A DNA stretch of 64,000 nucleotides from Bacteroidales bacterium WCE2004 (GTDB lineage Bacteria > Bacteroidota > Bacteroidia > Bacteroidales > UBA932). Location of the stretch: contig FUZR01000001.1 of NCBI GenBank assembly GCA_900167895.1, forward strand, positions 725,144-789,143, read 5' to 3'. Made by a program: the position numbers and the translations under genes. Below are positions 53,734 to 62,939 of this stretch, piece by piece. The notes under the pieces are model-generated. The model searched no databases. It was not told where the DNA came from and saw nothing but the letters and a program-made list of their open reading frames with translations. Positions within the stretch are counted from its first letter, which is position 1; every line of letters starts with the position of its first letter.

Positions 53734-56364
53734 TTAACGCGTGGCGGTTTCGACGAGGGCGTCGAGGGCCTGCTTGAGGCCGTCGACGTTCTTGCCGCCG
53801 GCAGTCGCGAGGCCGGGCTGGCCACCGCCGCCGCCCTGGATGAACCTGGCGGCGTCGCGGATGTCCTTGCCGGCGTTGCGGCCCGCGGCCACGAGGTCGT
53901 CGGAATACATCAGGACCAGCTGCGGCTTGCCCTCGGAGGCGTACGCGCCCACGAGAACGGTATTCTTCAGCTCCTTCTGGAGCGTCAGCGCGGCGTTGCG
54001 CACCAGCGCGGAATCGCACTCCTGGCCGGCCTCGGCGGCGACGATCAGCTGGACGCCGCCCTTCGGCTGCGCCTTGGCGGCGAGCTGACGGGCGAAGTCG
54101 GCCGCCTTCTGCTTCGCGAATTCTTCCGCCTGCTTCTTGAAGGTGGCGTTGTCCTCGAGCATCTTCTGGATGGCGCCCGCGAGGTCGGGGGCGTTGTTGA
54201 AGAAGCCGCGGGCGGTCTTGATCAGGCTCTGCATGCCGCAGACGAGCTCCTCGGCCTGCGCGCCGGTCACGGCCTCGATGCGGCGGATGCCGGCCGCGAT
54301 GGCGGACTCGCCGGTGATCTTGAAGAAGCCGATGTTGCCGGTGGCGGAGGTGTGGCAGCCGCCGCAGAGCTCCACGCTCGGGCCGAAGCGGACCACGCGG
54401 ACGCGGTCGCCGTATTTCTCGCCGAAGAGCGCCATGGCGCCCAACGCGCGGGCCTCGTCCATCGTGGCGTCACGCTTCTCCGCCAGCGGGAAATTGCTGC
54501 GGATCAGCTCGTTGACGCGGCTCTCCACCTGGGCGATCTGCTCGTCGGAGAGCTTCTCGAAATGGGAGAAGTCGAAGCGGAAACCCTGGTCGCCCACGAA
54601 GGAACCCTTCTGCTCCACGTGGGTGCCGAGAATCTCGCGCAGGGCGCGGTGCAGCAGGTGCGTGCAGCTGTGGTTGTTGGCGATACGCTGACGGCGGTCG
54701 GCCTCAACGCTGAGCTTGAAGGCGCCGCTGCAGTCCTGCGGCAGGCGCTCCGCGATATGGATGGTGAGGTTGTTTTCCTTGACGGTGTTGAGGATGCGGA
54801 TCTGCTCGCCGTCGGCGGCGGTGATCACGCCCGTGTCGCCGATCTCGCCGCCCATCTCGCCGTAGAACGGGGTGCGGTCGAAGACCAGCTGGAGCATCTC
54901 CTTGTTCTTCTGGACGACGGTGCGCTGCTTGAGCAGCAGGGCGCCCTCGACCTCGGTGGTGTCGAAGCCCACGAACTCGACGTCCTCGCCCTCGTGGTAG
55001 ACCGTCCAGTCGCCGAAGGTGTTGGCGGTGGCGTTGCGGGCGCGGTCCTTCTGCTGCTGCAGCTCGGCCTGGAAGCCCGCCTGGTCCACAGTGAAGCCGT
55101 TCTCGGCGGCGATCAGCTCCGTCAGGTCGATCGGGAAGCCGTAGGTGTCGTAGAGCTTGAAGGCGTCGGCGCCGGCGATGACCTTGCTGTCCTTGCTGCG
55201 CTCCATGCACTCGTCCATCAGGCGGATGCCGCGGTCGAGGGTGCGCAGGAAGGCCATCTCCTCCTCGCGGATGACGCTCTCGATGAATTTCTGCTGCCGG
55301 GCGATCTCCGGATAGGCCTCGCCCATGTCGTCCACGAGCTGCTGGACGAGCTGGCAGAGGAAGGGCTCGCTGAGCCCGAGGAAGGTGTAGCCGTAGCGGA
55401 CCGCGCGGCGCAGGATGCGGCGGATCACGTAGCCGGCCTTGACGTTGGACGGCAGCTGGCCGTCGGCGATGCTGAAGCTGATCGCGCGGATGTGGTCCGC
55501 GATCACGCGCATCGCCACGTCGGTCTTGTCGGACTCGCCGTATTTGTGGCCGGAGAGCGCGCCGATGCGGGCGAGCATGCCGGTGAAGACGTCGGAGTCG
55601 TAGTTGCTGTTCTTGCCCTGGAGCACGGCGCAGAGGCGCTCGAAGCCCATGCCGGTGTCGATGTTGCGGGCGGGCAGGGACTCGAGGTGGCCGTCGGCCA
55701 TGCGCTGGTACTGCATGAACACGAGGTTCCAGATTTCGATCACGTGCGGGTCGGACTTGTTGACCAGGTCGCGGCCGGCGATGCCGGAAGCGGCCTTCTC
55801 CTCCGCCGTGCGGATGTCGATGTGGATCTCGGAGCAGGGGCCGCAGGGGCCGGTCTCGCCCATCTCCCAGAAGTTGTCGTGCTTGTTGCCCAGGAGGATG
55901 TGGTCCTCCGGAAGATATTTGCGCCAGGCCTGCTGCGCCTCGGTGTCGAGCGTGGTGCCGTCTTCGGCGGCGCCCTCGAACACGGTGGCGTAGAGGAGGT
56001 TCTTGTCGATCTTGTAGACCTCCGTCAGCAGCTCCCAGGCCCAGTCGATGGCCTCGGACTTGAAGTAGTCGCCGAAGCTCCAGTTGCCGAGCATCTCGAA
56101 CATCGTGTGGTGGTAGGTGTCGTGGCCGACTTCCTCCAGGTCGTTGTGCTTGCCGCTCACGCGGAGGCACTTCTGGGAGTCGGCGGCCCGCAGGTACGGG
56201 GCCTTGGCATTGCCCAGGAAGATGTCCTTGAACTGGTTCATGCCCGCATTGGTGAACATCAGGGTCGGGTCGTTCTTGACCACCATCGGTGCGGACGGCA
56301 CGACGGTATGGCCCTTGGATGCAAAGAATTCGAGGAATTTCTGTCTGATTTCCTTGGAGGTCAT
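53734..56364 (-). CDS. alaS: Alanine-tRNA ligase
   Basis: Charges tRNA-Ala. The 876-residue protein has the class II catalytic domain ([26 protein letters not shown]), the tRNA-recognition helical region, the editing domain with NHSCTHLLH and [10 protein letters not shown] as zinc ligands, and a C-terminal DHHA1 oligomerisation domain. The ATG at 56362-56364 is the conserved start; the frame is open 14 codons further up, through the promoter region, and that is unlikely to be translated. Confidence 0.96.
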   Translation of the reverse strand: MTSKEIRQKFLEFFASKGHTVVPSAPMVVKNDPTLMFTNAGMNQFKDIFLGNAKAPYLRAADSQKCLRVSGKHNDLEEVGHDTYHHTMFEMLGNWSFGDYFKSEAIDWAWELLTEVYKIDKNLLYATVFEGAAEDGTTLDTEAQQAWRKYLPEDHILLGNKHDNFWEMGETGPCGPCSEIHIDIRTAEEKAASGIAGRDLVNKSDPHVIEIWNLVFMQYQRMADGHLESLPARNIDTGMGFERLCAVLQGKNSNYDSDVFTGMLARIGALSGHKYGESDKTDVAMRVIADHIRAISFSIADGQLPSNVKAGYVIRRILRRAVRYGYTFLGLSEPFLCQLVQQLVDDMGEAYPEIARQQKFIESVIREEEMAFLRTLDRGIRLMDECMERSKDSKVIAGADAFKLYDTYGFPIDLTELIAAENGFTVDQAGFQAELQQQKDRARNATANTFGDWTVYHEGEDVEFVGFDTTEVEGALLLKQRTVVQKNKEMLQLVFDRTPFYGEMGGEIGDTGVITAADGEQIRILNTVKENNLTIHIAERLPQDCSGAFKLSVEADRRQRIANNHSCTHLLHRALREILGTHVEQKGSFVGDQGFRFDFSHFEKLSDEQIAQVESRVNELIRSNFPLAEKRDATMDEARALGAMALFGEKYGDRVRVVRFGPSVELCGGCHTSATGNIGFFKITGESAIAAGIRRIEAVTGAQAEELVCGMQSLIKTARGFFNNAPDLAGAIQKMLEDNATFKKQAEEFAKQKAADFARQLAAKAQPKGGVQLIVAAEAGQECDSALVRNAALTLQKELKNTVLVGAYASEGKPQLVLMYSDDLVAAGRNAGKDIRDAARFIQGGGGGQPGLATAGGKNVDGLKQALDALVETATR

Positions 56365-56388
56365 ATGTTTTTCGCTTTTAATATTTTC

Positions 56389-56413
56389 CAAAACTAATCG
56401 AACCACAAAAGTA
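56389..56413 (-). promoter_or_regulatory. Two candidate -7 boxes (TAGTTTTG, TACTTTTG) of alaS
   Basis: Minus-strand TAnnTTTG matches at 56389-56396 and 56406-56413 lie 24 and 41 nt before the alaS ATG. The nearer fits the spacing of most other promoters here. The rest of the 152-bp divergent gap 56365-56516 is AT-rich without another feature. Confidence 0.5.
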
Positions 56414-56483
56414 ACACTTTTCCGGCAAATAACGAAACGCGCGTGCGCATATTATAACGCCCTCTTTATTTTGCAGAATTCAT

Positions 56484-56491
56484 TATCTTTG
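56484..56491 (+). promoter_or_regulatory. -7 promoter box (TATCTTTG) of the polyferredoxin gene
   Basis: Perfect TAnnTTTG match on the plus strand, 25 nt before the ATG at 56517. Confidence 0.6.
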
Positions 56492-56516
56492 TAGGACACA
56501 CCGTTTTTATCCACAT

Positions 56517-57995
56517 ATGCTACGTAAAATCCGAATCGCCCTGGCGGCTGTCTTCTTCGTGGGGATCACGCTGCTGTTCGTGGGCATCGGCCAGGACTGG
56601 CTGGGCTGGATGGCCAAACTCCAGTTCCTGCCTTCGGCCCTGGCCCTCAACCTCGTCGTGGTCGGCGTCATCCTGCTGGCCAACTTCCTGTTCGGCCGTC
56701 TCTATTGCTCCACCATCTGCCCGATGGGCGTCTTCCAGGACATCGTGATCCGGCTGCGCCGCACCGTCGGCAAATGGCAGCAGGACGCCCAGGCCCGCCG
56801 CCTCAAGAAGCTCAAGGAGAGCGGCTCCGCCGAAAAACCGAAAGTGAAGCAATACCTCAAGCGCTTCGGCTACGTGTCCGAGCACAGATGGGTGCGCTAC
56901 CCGGTGCTGGTCCTGTCGGTCGTCTCGATCTTCGTCAGCGGCCAGATGCTCATCGCCCTGATCGCGCCGTACAGCGCCTACGGGCGTGTGGTGCGCAGCC
57001 TGGTCGGCGCCGCCTCCGGCTCCGTCGTCCCCGCCCTGCTCGTCACGGGCCTGGTGACGCTCGCCGTCATCGTGTGCTGCGCCTGGCTCTGGGGCCGCGA
57101 ATACTGCAACACCGTCTGCCCGGTCGGCACGTTCCTCAGCCTGGTGAGCCGCTTCGCGCTGTTCCGCCCGACCATCGACACGGACAAGTGCACGAAGTGC
57201 GGCCGCTGCGAGCGGGGCTGCAAGGCATCCTGCATCGATGCCAAAAGCCACAAGATCGACTATTCGCGCTGCGTGGTGTGTTTCGACTGCGTCGACAACT
57301 GCCAGGAGGGCGCGCTGAAATACCGCTTCGCCGGATTCGGGAAGAAAGCCGGCAAGGCCGGAGGCGAAGACAAGGCCGACGGCGGCCGCCGCGCTTTCCT
57401 CGCTACCACGGCGCTGGTCGGCACCGCGCTGGCCGCGAAGGCCCAGCATGCGCAGGGCGGCTTCGCGGAGGTGCTCCCCAAGCAGGCCCCCGAGCGCGGC
57501 ACGCGCCTGGTGCCTCCGGGAGCAGGGAGCGTGCAGTCATTCTACGACCACTGCACCGCCTGCCAGCTCTGCGTGAGCGCCTGCCCCAACGGGGTGCTGC
57601 GTCCGTCTTCCGACTTCGGGCACTTCCTCCAGCCCCAGATGGGCTATGAGAACGGCTTCTGCCGCCCGGAGTGCCACGCCTGCAGCGACATCTGCCCGGC
57701 GGGCGCCATCCGTCCGCTGAAGCCCGGCCAGAAGCAGACCGTCCAGATCGGCCTGGCGCACGTCAACCTCGAACTCTGCTTCGCCGCCAAGGGCGAAGCC
57801 AGCTGCGGCAACTGCGCGCACCACTGCCCTTCCGGCGCCATCCGCATGGTCACGGTCGAAGGTTGCGCCTACCCGGTGCCGACCGTCTCCGAGGCGCAGT
57901 GCATCGGCTGCGGCGCCTGCGAGTTCCTGTGCCCGTCCCGCCCGGTCAGCGCCATCACCGTACGCGGGAATTCCGTTCACCACACCAACGCTTGA
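56517..57995 (+). CDS. Membrane polyferredoxin (NapH-like) with internal twin-arginine segment
   Basis: A 492-residue iron-sulfur protein. The N-terminal half is NapH-like: four helices, with cysteine motifs CSTICP (64-69) and CNTVCP (197-202) at the membrane edge, then two 4Fe-4S motifs (CTKCGRCERGC and CVVCFDCVDNC). In the middle stands a Tat-like signal GRRAFLATTALVGTALAA (Arg291-Arg292). The C-terminal half carries more 4Fe-4S motifs (CTACQLCVSACP, CHACSDICP, CGNCAHHCP, CIGCGACEFLCP). This looks like a NapH unit joined to a NapG-like exported ferredoxin. It probably passes electrons between the quinone pool and the neighbouring Tat-exported reductase, 5 nt downstream. Confidence 0.88.
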   Translation: MLRKIRIALAAVFFVGITLLFVGIGQDWLGWMAKLQFLPSALALNLVVVGVILLANFLFGRLYCSTICPMGVFQDIVIRLRRTVGKWQQDAQARRLKKLKESGSAEKPKVKQYLKRFGYVSEHRWVRYPVLVLSVVSIFVSGQMLIALIAPYSAYGRVVRSLVGAASGSVVPALLVTGLVTLAVIVCCAWLWGREYCNTVCPVGTFLSLVSRFALFRPTIDTDKCTKCGRCERGCKASCIDAKSHKIDYSRCVVCFDCVDNCQEGALKYRFAGFGKKAGKAGGEDKADGGRRAFLATTALVGTALAAKAQHAQGGFAEVLPKQAPERGTRLVPPGAGSVQSFYDHCTACQLCVSACPNGVLRPSSDFGHFLQPQMGYENGFCRPECHACSDICPAGAIRPLKPGQKQTVQIGLAHVNLELCFAAKGEASCGNCAHHCPSGAIRMVTVEGCAYPVPTVSEAQCIGCGACEFLCPSRPVSAITVRGNSVHHTNA

Positions 57996-58000
57996 GCCCT

Positions 58001-59332
58001 ATGGACAGAAGAGATTTTTTGAAATCCGCAGGCCTGGGTGCCGCCGCGCTCGGCGTAGCCGCCTGCGCTCCCGGCGCCGTCAAGGACACGGCCGCCGATA
58101 CCGGCAACAAAGACCTCCACGGCGAGATGCTCCAGAACTTCCCGGGCATCGGCACCCTCGGCTACGGCTGCATGCGCTGGCCGACGGTCAAGGGCGAGGA
58201 CGGCCGTGACCACATCAACCAGGAGGAAGTCAACCGCCTGGTGGACTTCGCCCTCGCACACGGCGTCAACTACTTCGACACCTCCCCCGTCTATCTGGGC
58301 GGCGACAGCGAGCGCGCCACCGCGGAGGCGCTCAACCGCCACCCGCGCGAGGAGTGGCTGCTCGCCACCAAGCTGTCGATGTTCGGCCCCAGCAGCTTCG
58401 ACGACTGCGTGCGGATGTACCGCCGCTCGCTGGAGATCTTCAAGACCGACCACATCGACTACTACCTGCTGCACGCCATCAGCGACCTGGAAGACTACAA
58501 GCGCCGCTTCGAGAACAGCGGCATCGTGGACTTCCTCGTCAAGGAGCGCGAGGCGGGGCGCATCCGCCACCTCGGCTTCTCCTTCCACGGCCACCAGCAG
58601 GGCTTCGACGACATGATGGCCCTGCACGACAAGTACCACTGGGACTTCGTGCAGATCCAGATGAACTATATGGACTGGGAGCACCCCAGCGGACGCAACA
58701 CCCGCGCCGACTACCTCTATCAGGAGCTGGACAAGAGGGAGATCCCCATCGTGATCATGGAGCCGCTGCGCGGCGGCGCGCTGGCCGAGATTCCCGCGCA
58801 GCTGACCGACCAGCTCAAGGCCCGCGAGCCGGAGCGATCGGTCGCCTCCTGGGCGTTCCGCTACGTCGGCAGCTTCCCGCGCGTGATGTGCGCCCTGTCG
58901 GGCATGACCTACATGGAGCACCTGCAGGACAACCTGGAGACGTTCCTGGATTTCAAGCCGCTGGACGATGAGGGGAAGAAATTCCTCATCGGCATCGCCG
59001 ACCAGATGGTGAAGTACCCGCTGGTCAGCTGCACCGGCTGCCAGTACTGCATGCCCTGCCCCTACGGCATCAACATTCCGGGCATCTTCAAGTTCTACAA
59101 CGACAATGTCACCGCCGGCACCTACGTGGTCAGCAAGGAGCAGGAAGGCTACGCCAAAATGCGCCGCAAGTACCTGCTGGCGTACAACGAGGCCATCCCG
59201 ACGGTCCGCCAGGCCGACCACTGCATCGGCTGCGGCCGCTGCGAGTCGCTCTGCCCGCAGAACATCCGGATCCCGCGCGAGCTGCGCCGGATCGATGCCT
59301 ACATCGAGTCGTTGAAGCAGGAGACGCTATAG
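58001..59332 (+). CDS. Tat-exported aldo/keto reductase with C-terminal ferredoxin domain
   Basis: A 443-residue protein with a twin-arginine signal (MDRRDFLKSAG) and a lipobox-like VAAC at Cys22. The aldo/keto reductase barrel has GYGCMRWP, the catalytic Tyr in FDTSPVY and Lys in ATKLS. Two 4Fe-4S motifs follow, CTGCQYCMPCP near 350 and CIGCGRCESLCP near the end. The ATG at 58001 is chosen because it begins the Tat signal. It follows the polyferredoxin gene by 5 nt; the pair suggests an extracytoplasmic reductase fed by membrane electron transfer. Substrate unknown. Confidence 0.9.
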   Translation: MDRRDFLKSAGLGAAALGVAACAPGAVKDTAADTGNKDLHGEMLQNFPGIGTLGYGCMRWPTVKGEDGRDHINQEEVNRLVDFALAHGVNYFDTSPVYLGGDSERATAEALNRHPREEWLLATKLSMFGPSSFDDCVRMYRRSLEIFKTDHIDYYLLHAISDLEDYKRRFENSGIVDFLVKEREAGRIRHLGFSFHGHQQGFDDMMALHDKYHWDFVQIQMNYMDWEHPSGRNTRADYLYQELDKREIPIVIMEPLRGGALAEIPAQLTDQLKAREPERSVASWAFRYVGSFPRVMCALSGMTYMEHLQDNLETFLDFKPLDDEGKKFLIGIADQMVKYPLVSCTGCQYCMPCPYGINIPGIFKFYNDNVTAGTYVVSKEQEGYAKMRRKYLLAYNEAIPTVRQADHCIGCGRCESLCPQNIRIPRELRRIDAYIESLKQETL

Positions 59333-60157
59333 GGATTCTTCCTTCGCCGCGCGGAGTTTCTGGCGGCGGGTCTCGGCGGAATCGTGACCGAAAAGCAGGC
59401 GCGGGCCCTCGGCTTCGCGCCACTTTTTTGTGTCGAACTCCTCCGGGTCGCGCGGGCTCACGAACGGCCCGTCATGGTCGATCACGAACGACAGGTACGT
59501 GATCGGGTAGCCCTGCTGCAGGAACAGGTTCTCATAGAACGTCTTCACCTCACGGACCACAGGCTGTATGCTGTCCTTCGAGGCATATAAGTCGTTCGTG
59601 CAGGCGAGGACCTGCAGGCCGTTGGCCGCGCAGACGGCGCGGGCGTATTCGTGCAGGAAGCGGGAGTCCGTCTTGAGGTGGACGATGCCGCCGGGACGCA
59701 TGAAGTTGCGGTAGCGCTCCAGGAAGAGCGGCGAGCAGAGGCGGGAATTCTCGCTGCGGTACTGCGGGTCGGAGAAGGTCAGCCACACCTCGGACACCTC
59801 GCCGGGAGCGAAGAAGGCGGAGATGAACTCGACGCGCGTACGCAGGAAGCCCACGTTGGACAAGGCGTGCTCGGTGGCGTATTTGGCGCCCTTCCACAGG
59901 CGCGCGCCCTTGATGTCCACGCCGATATAGTTGCGCTCCGGATCGCGCTCCGCGAGGGCGACCGTGTATTCGCCCTTGCCGCAGCCCAGTTCCAGGACGA
60001 TGGGGCGGTCGTTGCCGAACCGCTCCGCCCAGTGGCCCTTGACGGCGTGGTCGCGCAGGTGGAAATAGCCGTCGGCGAGCAGTTCCTGCGCCGAAGGCTG
60101 GAGGAGGCAGGAGAACGTCTCGTTCTCCGCGAATTTGCGTAGCTTATCGTGTCCCAT
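59327..60157 (-). CDS. trmB: tRNA (guanine-N7)-methyltransferase
   Basis: Methylates G46 of tRNA using S-adenosylmethionine. The 276-residue protein has the SAM-binding motif ELGCGKGEY and the family segment WLTFSDPQYR where most members have TFPDP; then PGGIVHLKTDS. A C-terminal extension of about 50 residues is longer than in the E. coli enzyme. The ATG overlaps gldH by 14 nt. Its stop and that of the convergent aldo/keto reductase share the palindrome CTATAG. Confidence 0.88.
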   Translation of the reverse strand: MGHDKLRKFAENETFSCLLQPSAQELLADGYFHLRDHAVKGHWAERFGNDRPIVLELGCGKGEYTVALAERDPERNYIGVDIKGARLWKGAKYATEHALSNVGFLRTRVEFISAFFAPGEVSEVWLTFSDPQYRSENSRLCSPLFLERYRNFMRPGGIVHLKTDSRFLHEYARAVCAANGLQVLACTNDLYASKDSIQPVVREVKTFYENLFLQQGYPITYLSFVIDHDGPFVSPRDPEEFDTKKWREAEGPRLLFGHDSAETRRQKLRAAKEESL

Positions 60158-60578
60158 GCTCTTTCTTCTTGCAGATAACGCCGAGCCCGAGGATCTCGTC
60201 GGCCGCGTCCACGGGACGCACGCTCAGCTGCCAGTCGCCCGCCCTCGCGGGCACCATCCCGCTCCGGTACAGCTCCTTCGTCCCGTCGGGCGACACCGTG
60301 CGCAGATAGACCGACTCGGAGAGACCGTCGCCGGCGGGGTCCAGCCACTGCGCGTTGAGACGCACGTTGTCCAGCCGCCGCCCGGTCGACCGGGTATAAA
60401 ACCAGAAATCATAAGCCGCCGTGGTGTCCTTCAGCGGCAGCGTGAAGACATAGACGCCGCCCCGGACCTCCTCCCGGCGGAGGAAAAGCTCCACGCCGTC
60501 GGGCTCGGAACAGCCCGGCAACATCAGCCCGCAGGCCAATGCCGCCAGCAGCGCCCACTTGCCCCGGCGCGCGAGCAT
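60144..60578 (-). CDS. gldH: GldH-type gliding motility lipoprotein
   Basis: A 144-residue lipoprotein with a signal peptide and lipobox MLPGC. The mature domain resembles GldH of gliding Bacteroidota: DFWFYTRSTGRRLDN, LNAQWLDP, and the C-terminal ILGLGVICKKK. Many non-gliding Bacteroidales keep gldH next to ricT, as here, so it does not by itself mean gliding. The ATG at 60576-60578 lies 1 nt after the ricT stop; the open frame further upstream only retranslates ricT's repeats. Confidence 0.85.
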   Translation of the reverse strand: MLARRGKWALLAALACGLMLPGCSEPDGVELFLRREEVRGGVYVFTLPLKDTTAAYDFWFYTRSTGRRLDNVRLNAQWLDPAGDGLSESVYLRTVSPDGTKELYRSGMVPARAGDWQLSVRPVDAADEILGLGVICKKKEHGTR

Positions 60579-60579
60579 C

Positions 60580-61959
60580 TTACTCGGAGGATTTGTTGGC
60601 CTGCGGCTTCTGGCCGCCGTTGCCATTGCCGTTTCCGTTGCCGCCGCGGCCCCGGTTGCGCCCGCCCCGGCCGCGGTTGCGGCCATTGCCGTTGCGCTGC
60701 TCGCCGGAAGCCTGCGCCTTGTCGCCGTTCTGCGCGGGACGCGCTTCCTTCTGGGCCGGACGTGCTTCCTTGCCGTTCTGGGCAGCGGGCGCGGCCTGGG
60801 CCTGCGCGCCCTCCTTGGCGCCGCGGCCCTTGGAGCGGCCCTTGCCGCCGCGGGAACGCTTGCGCTTGGGCGCGTCGAAGCGGCTGATGCTGTCGTCGCC
60901 CACCGCCGTCACGAACTCGGGGATGTTGGGCTCCGGCTCCGTGCGCAGCGACTCGGGCTTCTCGCCGTTGCGGTTCATCTCCAGGATGTCCCACACCTCG
61001 GCGGCATCCAGCGCGTAGAGGTCCGCGTCGGAGGTCTTGTCGTAGGAGAAATACATCACCTCGCGCAGGATGTCCGTCTTGCGCAGCCAGGCCAGGCCGT
61101 CCTCGAACTCGAGCGGTCCGCTGACCTTGGGGATGTGCGACTGGGCGTCCAGGTAGGTCGCCACCTCGTAGTTGAGGCAGCACTTGAGCTTGCCGCACTG
61201 GCCCGCGAGCTTCTGCGGGTTGAGCGACAGGTCCTGGCAGCGCGCGGCCGCCGTGGAGATGCTCTGGAAGGAGGAGATATAGTTGGCGCAGCACAGCTCG
61301 CGGCCGCAGATGCCGAGACCTCCGATGAGGCCGGCCTCCTGCCGCGCGCCGATCTGCTTCATCTCGATGCGAATGCGGAATTCCTCGGCGAACACCTTGA
61401 TCAGCTGACGGAAGTCCACGCGGCCGTCGGCGATGTAGTAGAAGATGGCCTTGGAGCCGTCTCCCTGGAACTCGACGTCGCCGATCTTCATCTCCAGGCC
61501 CATCTCGGCCGCGATGCGGCGGGCCTTGATCATCGTGTCCTGCTCGCGGGCGATGGCCTCCTGCCACTTCTCGATGTCGCTCTGGCGGGCCTTGCGGTAG
61601 ATCTTCTTGAACTGGGCCGTCTCCGGGTCGATCCCGCGGCTGCGCATCTGGCGGCCGACGATCGGGCCCTCCAGCGTCACGATGCCCAGGTCCTGCCCCG
61701 TCGTGGCCTCCACGACCACCAGGTCGCCGAGCCGGACGTTCTGCGAGGAGTCATTGATATAGAACCCCTTGCGCGTGTTCTTGAAGCGCACCTCGAAGAG
61801 ATTGCGGTAGGTGCCGTCGTCGGCGTCTTTCAGCCAGTTGTAGTCGCCGAGCTTGCAGCAGCCGGCGCGGTAGGTGCAGCGGGTCTCGCCCGTGCCCTCC
61901 TCGTGGGTCACCACGCAACCGCGGAAGCAGTCGTATTGGATGGATTCGTTTGTCGTCAT
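60580..61959 (-). CDS. ricT: RicT/PSP1 (YaaT) family protein with RGG-rich tail
   Basis: A 459-residue protein of the PSP1/YaaT family, which in Bacillus is part of the Y-complex that assists RNase Y. The PSP1 core (about 20-340) has the cysteine clusters CCKLGDY, CGRELCCANY and CGKLKCCLNYE. The last 90 residues are low complexity: Lys-Glu-Ala-Arg-Pro repeats, then NRGRGG and GNGNGNG repeats, an RNA-binding-like tail. It overlaps holB by 4 nt (ATGA). Confidence 0.9.
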   Translation of the reverse strand: MTTNESIQYDCFRGCVVTHEEGTGETRCTYRAGCCKLGDYNWLKDADDGTYRNLFEVRFKNTRKGFYINDSSQNVRLGDLVVVEATTGQDLGIVTLEGPIVGRQMRSRGIDPETAQFKKIYRKARQSDIEKWQEAIAREQDTMIKARRIAAEMGLEMKIGDVEFQGDGSKAIFYYIADGRVDFRQLIKVFAEEFRIRIEMKQIGARQEAGLIGGLGICGRELCCANYISSFQSISTAAARCQDLSLNPQKLAGQCGKLKCCLNYEVATYLDAQSHIPKVSGPLEFEDGLAWLRKTDILREVMYFSYDKTSDADLYALDAAEVWDILEMNRNGEKPESLRTEPEPNIPEFVTAVGDDSISRFDAPKRKRSRGGKGRSKGRGAKEGAQAQAAPAAQNGKEARPAQKEARPAQNGDKAQASGEQRNGNGRNRGRGGRNRGRGGNGNGNGNGGQKPQANKSSE

Positions 61960-62939
61960 ATCAGTAAAAACAGGCGGTCGGTCATGTCGGTGAAGAGGAT
62001 CTTCAGGTTGACATTACGGCCGATGAGGGTCTGTGTACGGTCCAGGACCTCGAGGGCCTGGCGCGGAAAAGTCTTGCGGCAGCGGGCGGCCCAGGCACGG
62101 GCCTGCGGGGAGATCTCCCCGGCACCTTCGATCCCCTGCTGGGCCAGGAAGACCTGGCGCAGGCGGTCTGCCGCAAAGGTGCAGAAGGATTTGGCGCTCT
62201 CGCGCGAAGGCAGGGCGGCGAGCCGGTCGGCGACGTCCAGGGCGCCCAGGAGGTCCTTGCCCAGCAGGGCGTCCATCAGCTCGTCCAGCAAGCCGGCGTC
62301 GGCGAAACCGGGCGCGGAGGCCGCGCCGGCCGCACGGACGCGGATGCGCTGGCAGCGCGAGGCGATCGTGGGCAGGACGCGCTCCATCTGGTGCGCGATG
62401 AGCAGGAACTGCGTCTGTGCCGGCGGCTCCTCGATAATCTTGAGGAGGCGGTTGGCGGCCTCGGCGTTCATCCGCTCGGGCAGGTAGATCACCACCGCCC
62501 GCCAACCGCCCTCGAGCGCGCTCAGGGAGAGCTTCTCCAGCAGGCGGCGCGACTCCGCGACGGCGATCATCGGGACCTTGCCCGCGAGGCCCAGCGCGTC
62601 GGTGAGCTCCGCTTCGCGGAAAGCGGGACGCTCGGCCACGAGGCGGCGCAGCGGCTCCAGGAACTGCTCGGAGAGCGCGCCGGCGGCCGTCGGGAAGACG
62701 AAGTGCACGTCGGGATGGATCAGGCGGCCGATCTTGCCGCAGGACGGGCAGCGGCCGCAGGAATCGCCGCCGCTGCGCTCGCGGCAGAAGAGATATTGCA
62801 GGAACGCGAGCGCGATCGGGAACGCCCCGCCGCCGTCGTCCTCGTGGAAGAGGATGGCGTGCGGGATGCGGCCTTCGTCCACCATGCCGGTGAGCGCCTG
62901 CTTCACATCATCGTTGCCTTGTATCTGCGCAAACGTCAT
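61956..62939 (-). CDS. holB: DNA polymerase III delta-prime subunit
   Basis: Clamp-loader subunit. The 327-residue protein has the AAA+ fold, with ILFHEDDGGGAFPI at the place of the P-loop (typically degenerate in delta-prime), and a zinc motif CGRCPSCGK. The sensor-1 region reads ANRLLKIIEEPPAQTQFLLI, with the SRC-like IASRCQRIRV downstream. It overlaps the polyprenyl synthetase and ricT genes by 4 nt each. Confidence 0.92.
   Translation of the reverse strand: MTFAQIQGNDDVKQALTGMVDEGRIPHAILFHEDDGGGAFPIALAFLQYLFCRERSGGDSCGRCPSCGKIGRLIHPDVHFVFPTAAGALSEQFLEPLRRLVAERPAFREAELTDALGLAGKVPMIAVAESRRLLEKLSLSALEGGWRAVVIYLPERMNAEAANRLLKIIEEPPAQTQFLLIAHQMERVLPTIASRCQRIRVRAAGAASAPGFADAGLLDELMDALLGKDLLGALDVADRLAALPSRESAKSFCTFAADRLRQVFLAQQGIEGAGEISPQARAWAARCRKTFPRQALEVLDRTQTLIGRNVNLKILFTDMTDRLFLLI

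Noticed and set aside
51289..56397. A 1702-codon plus-strand frame antisense to alaS and lptF/G-fmt
   Set aside because: Same antisense composition, no start signal and no recognisable domain; the minus-strand genes are certain.
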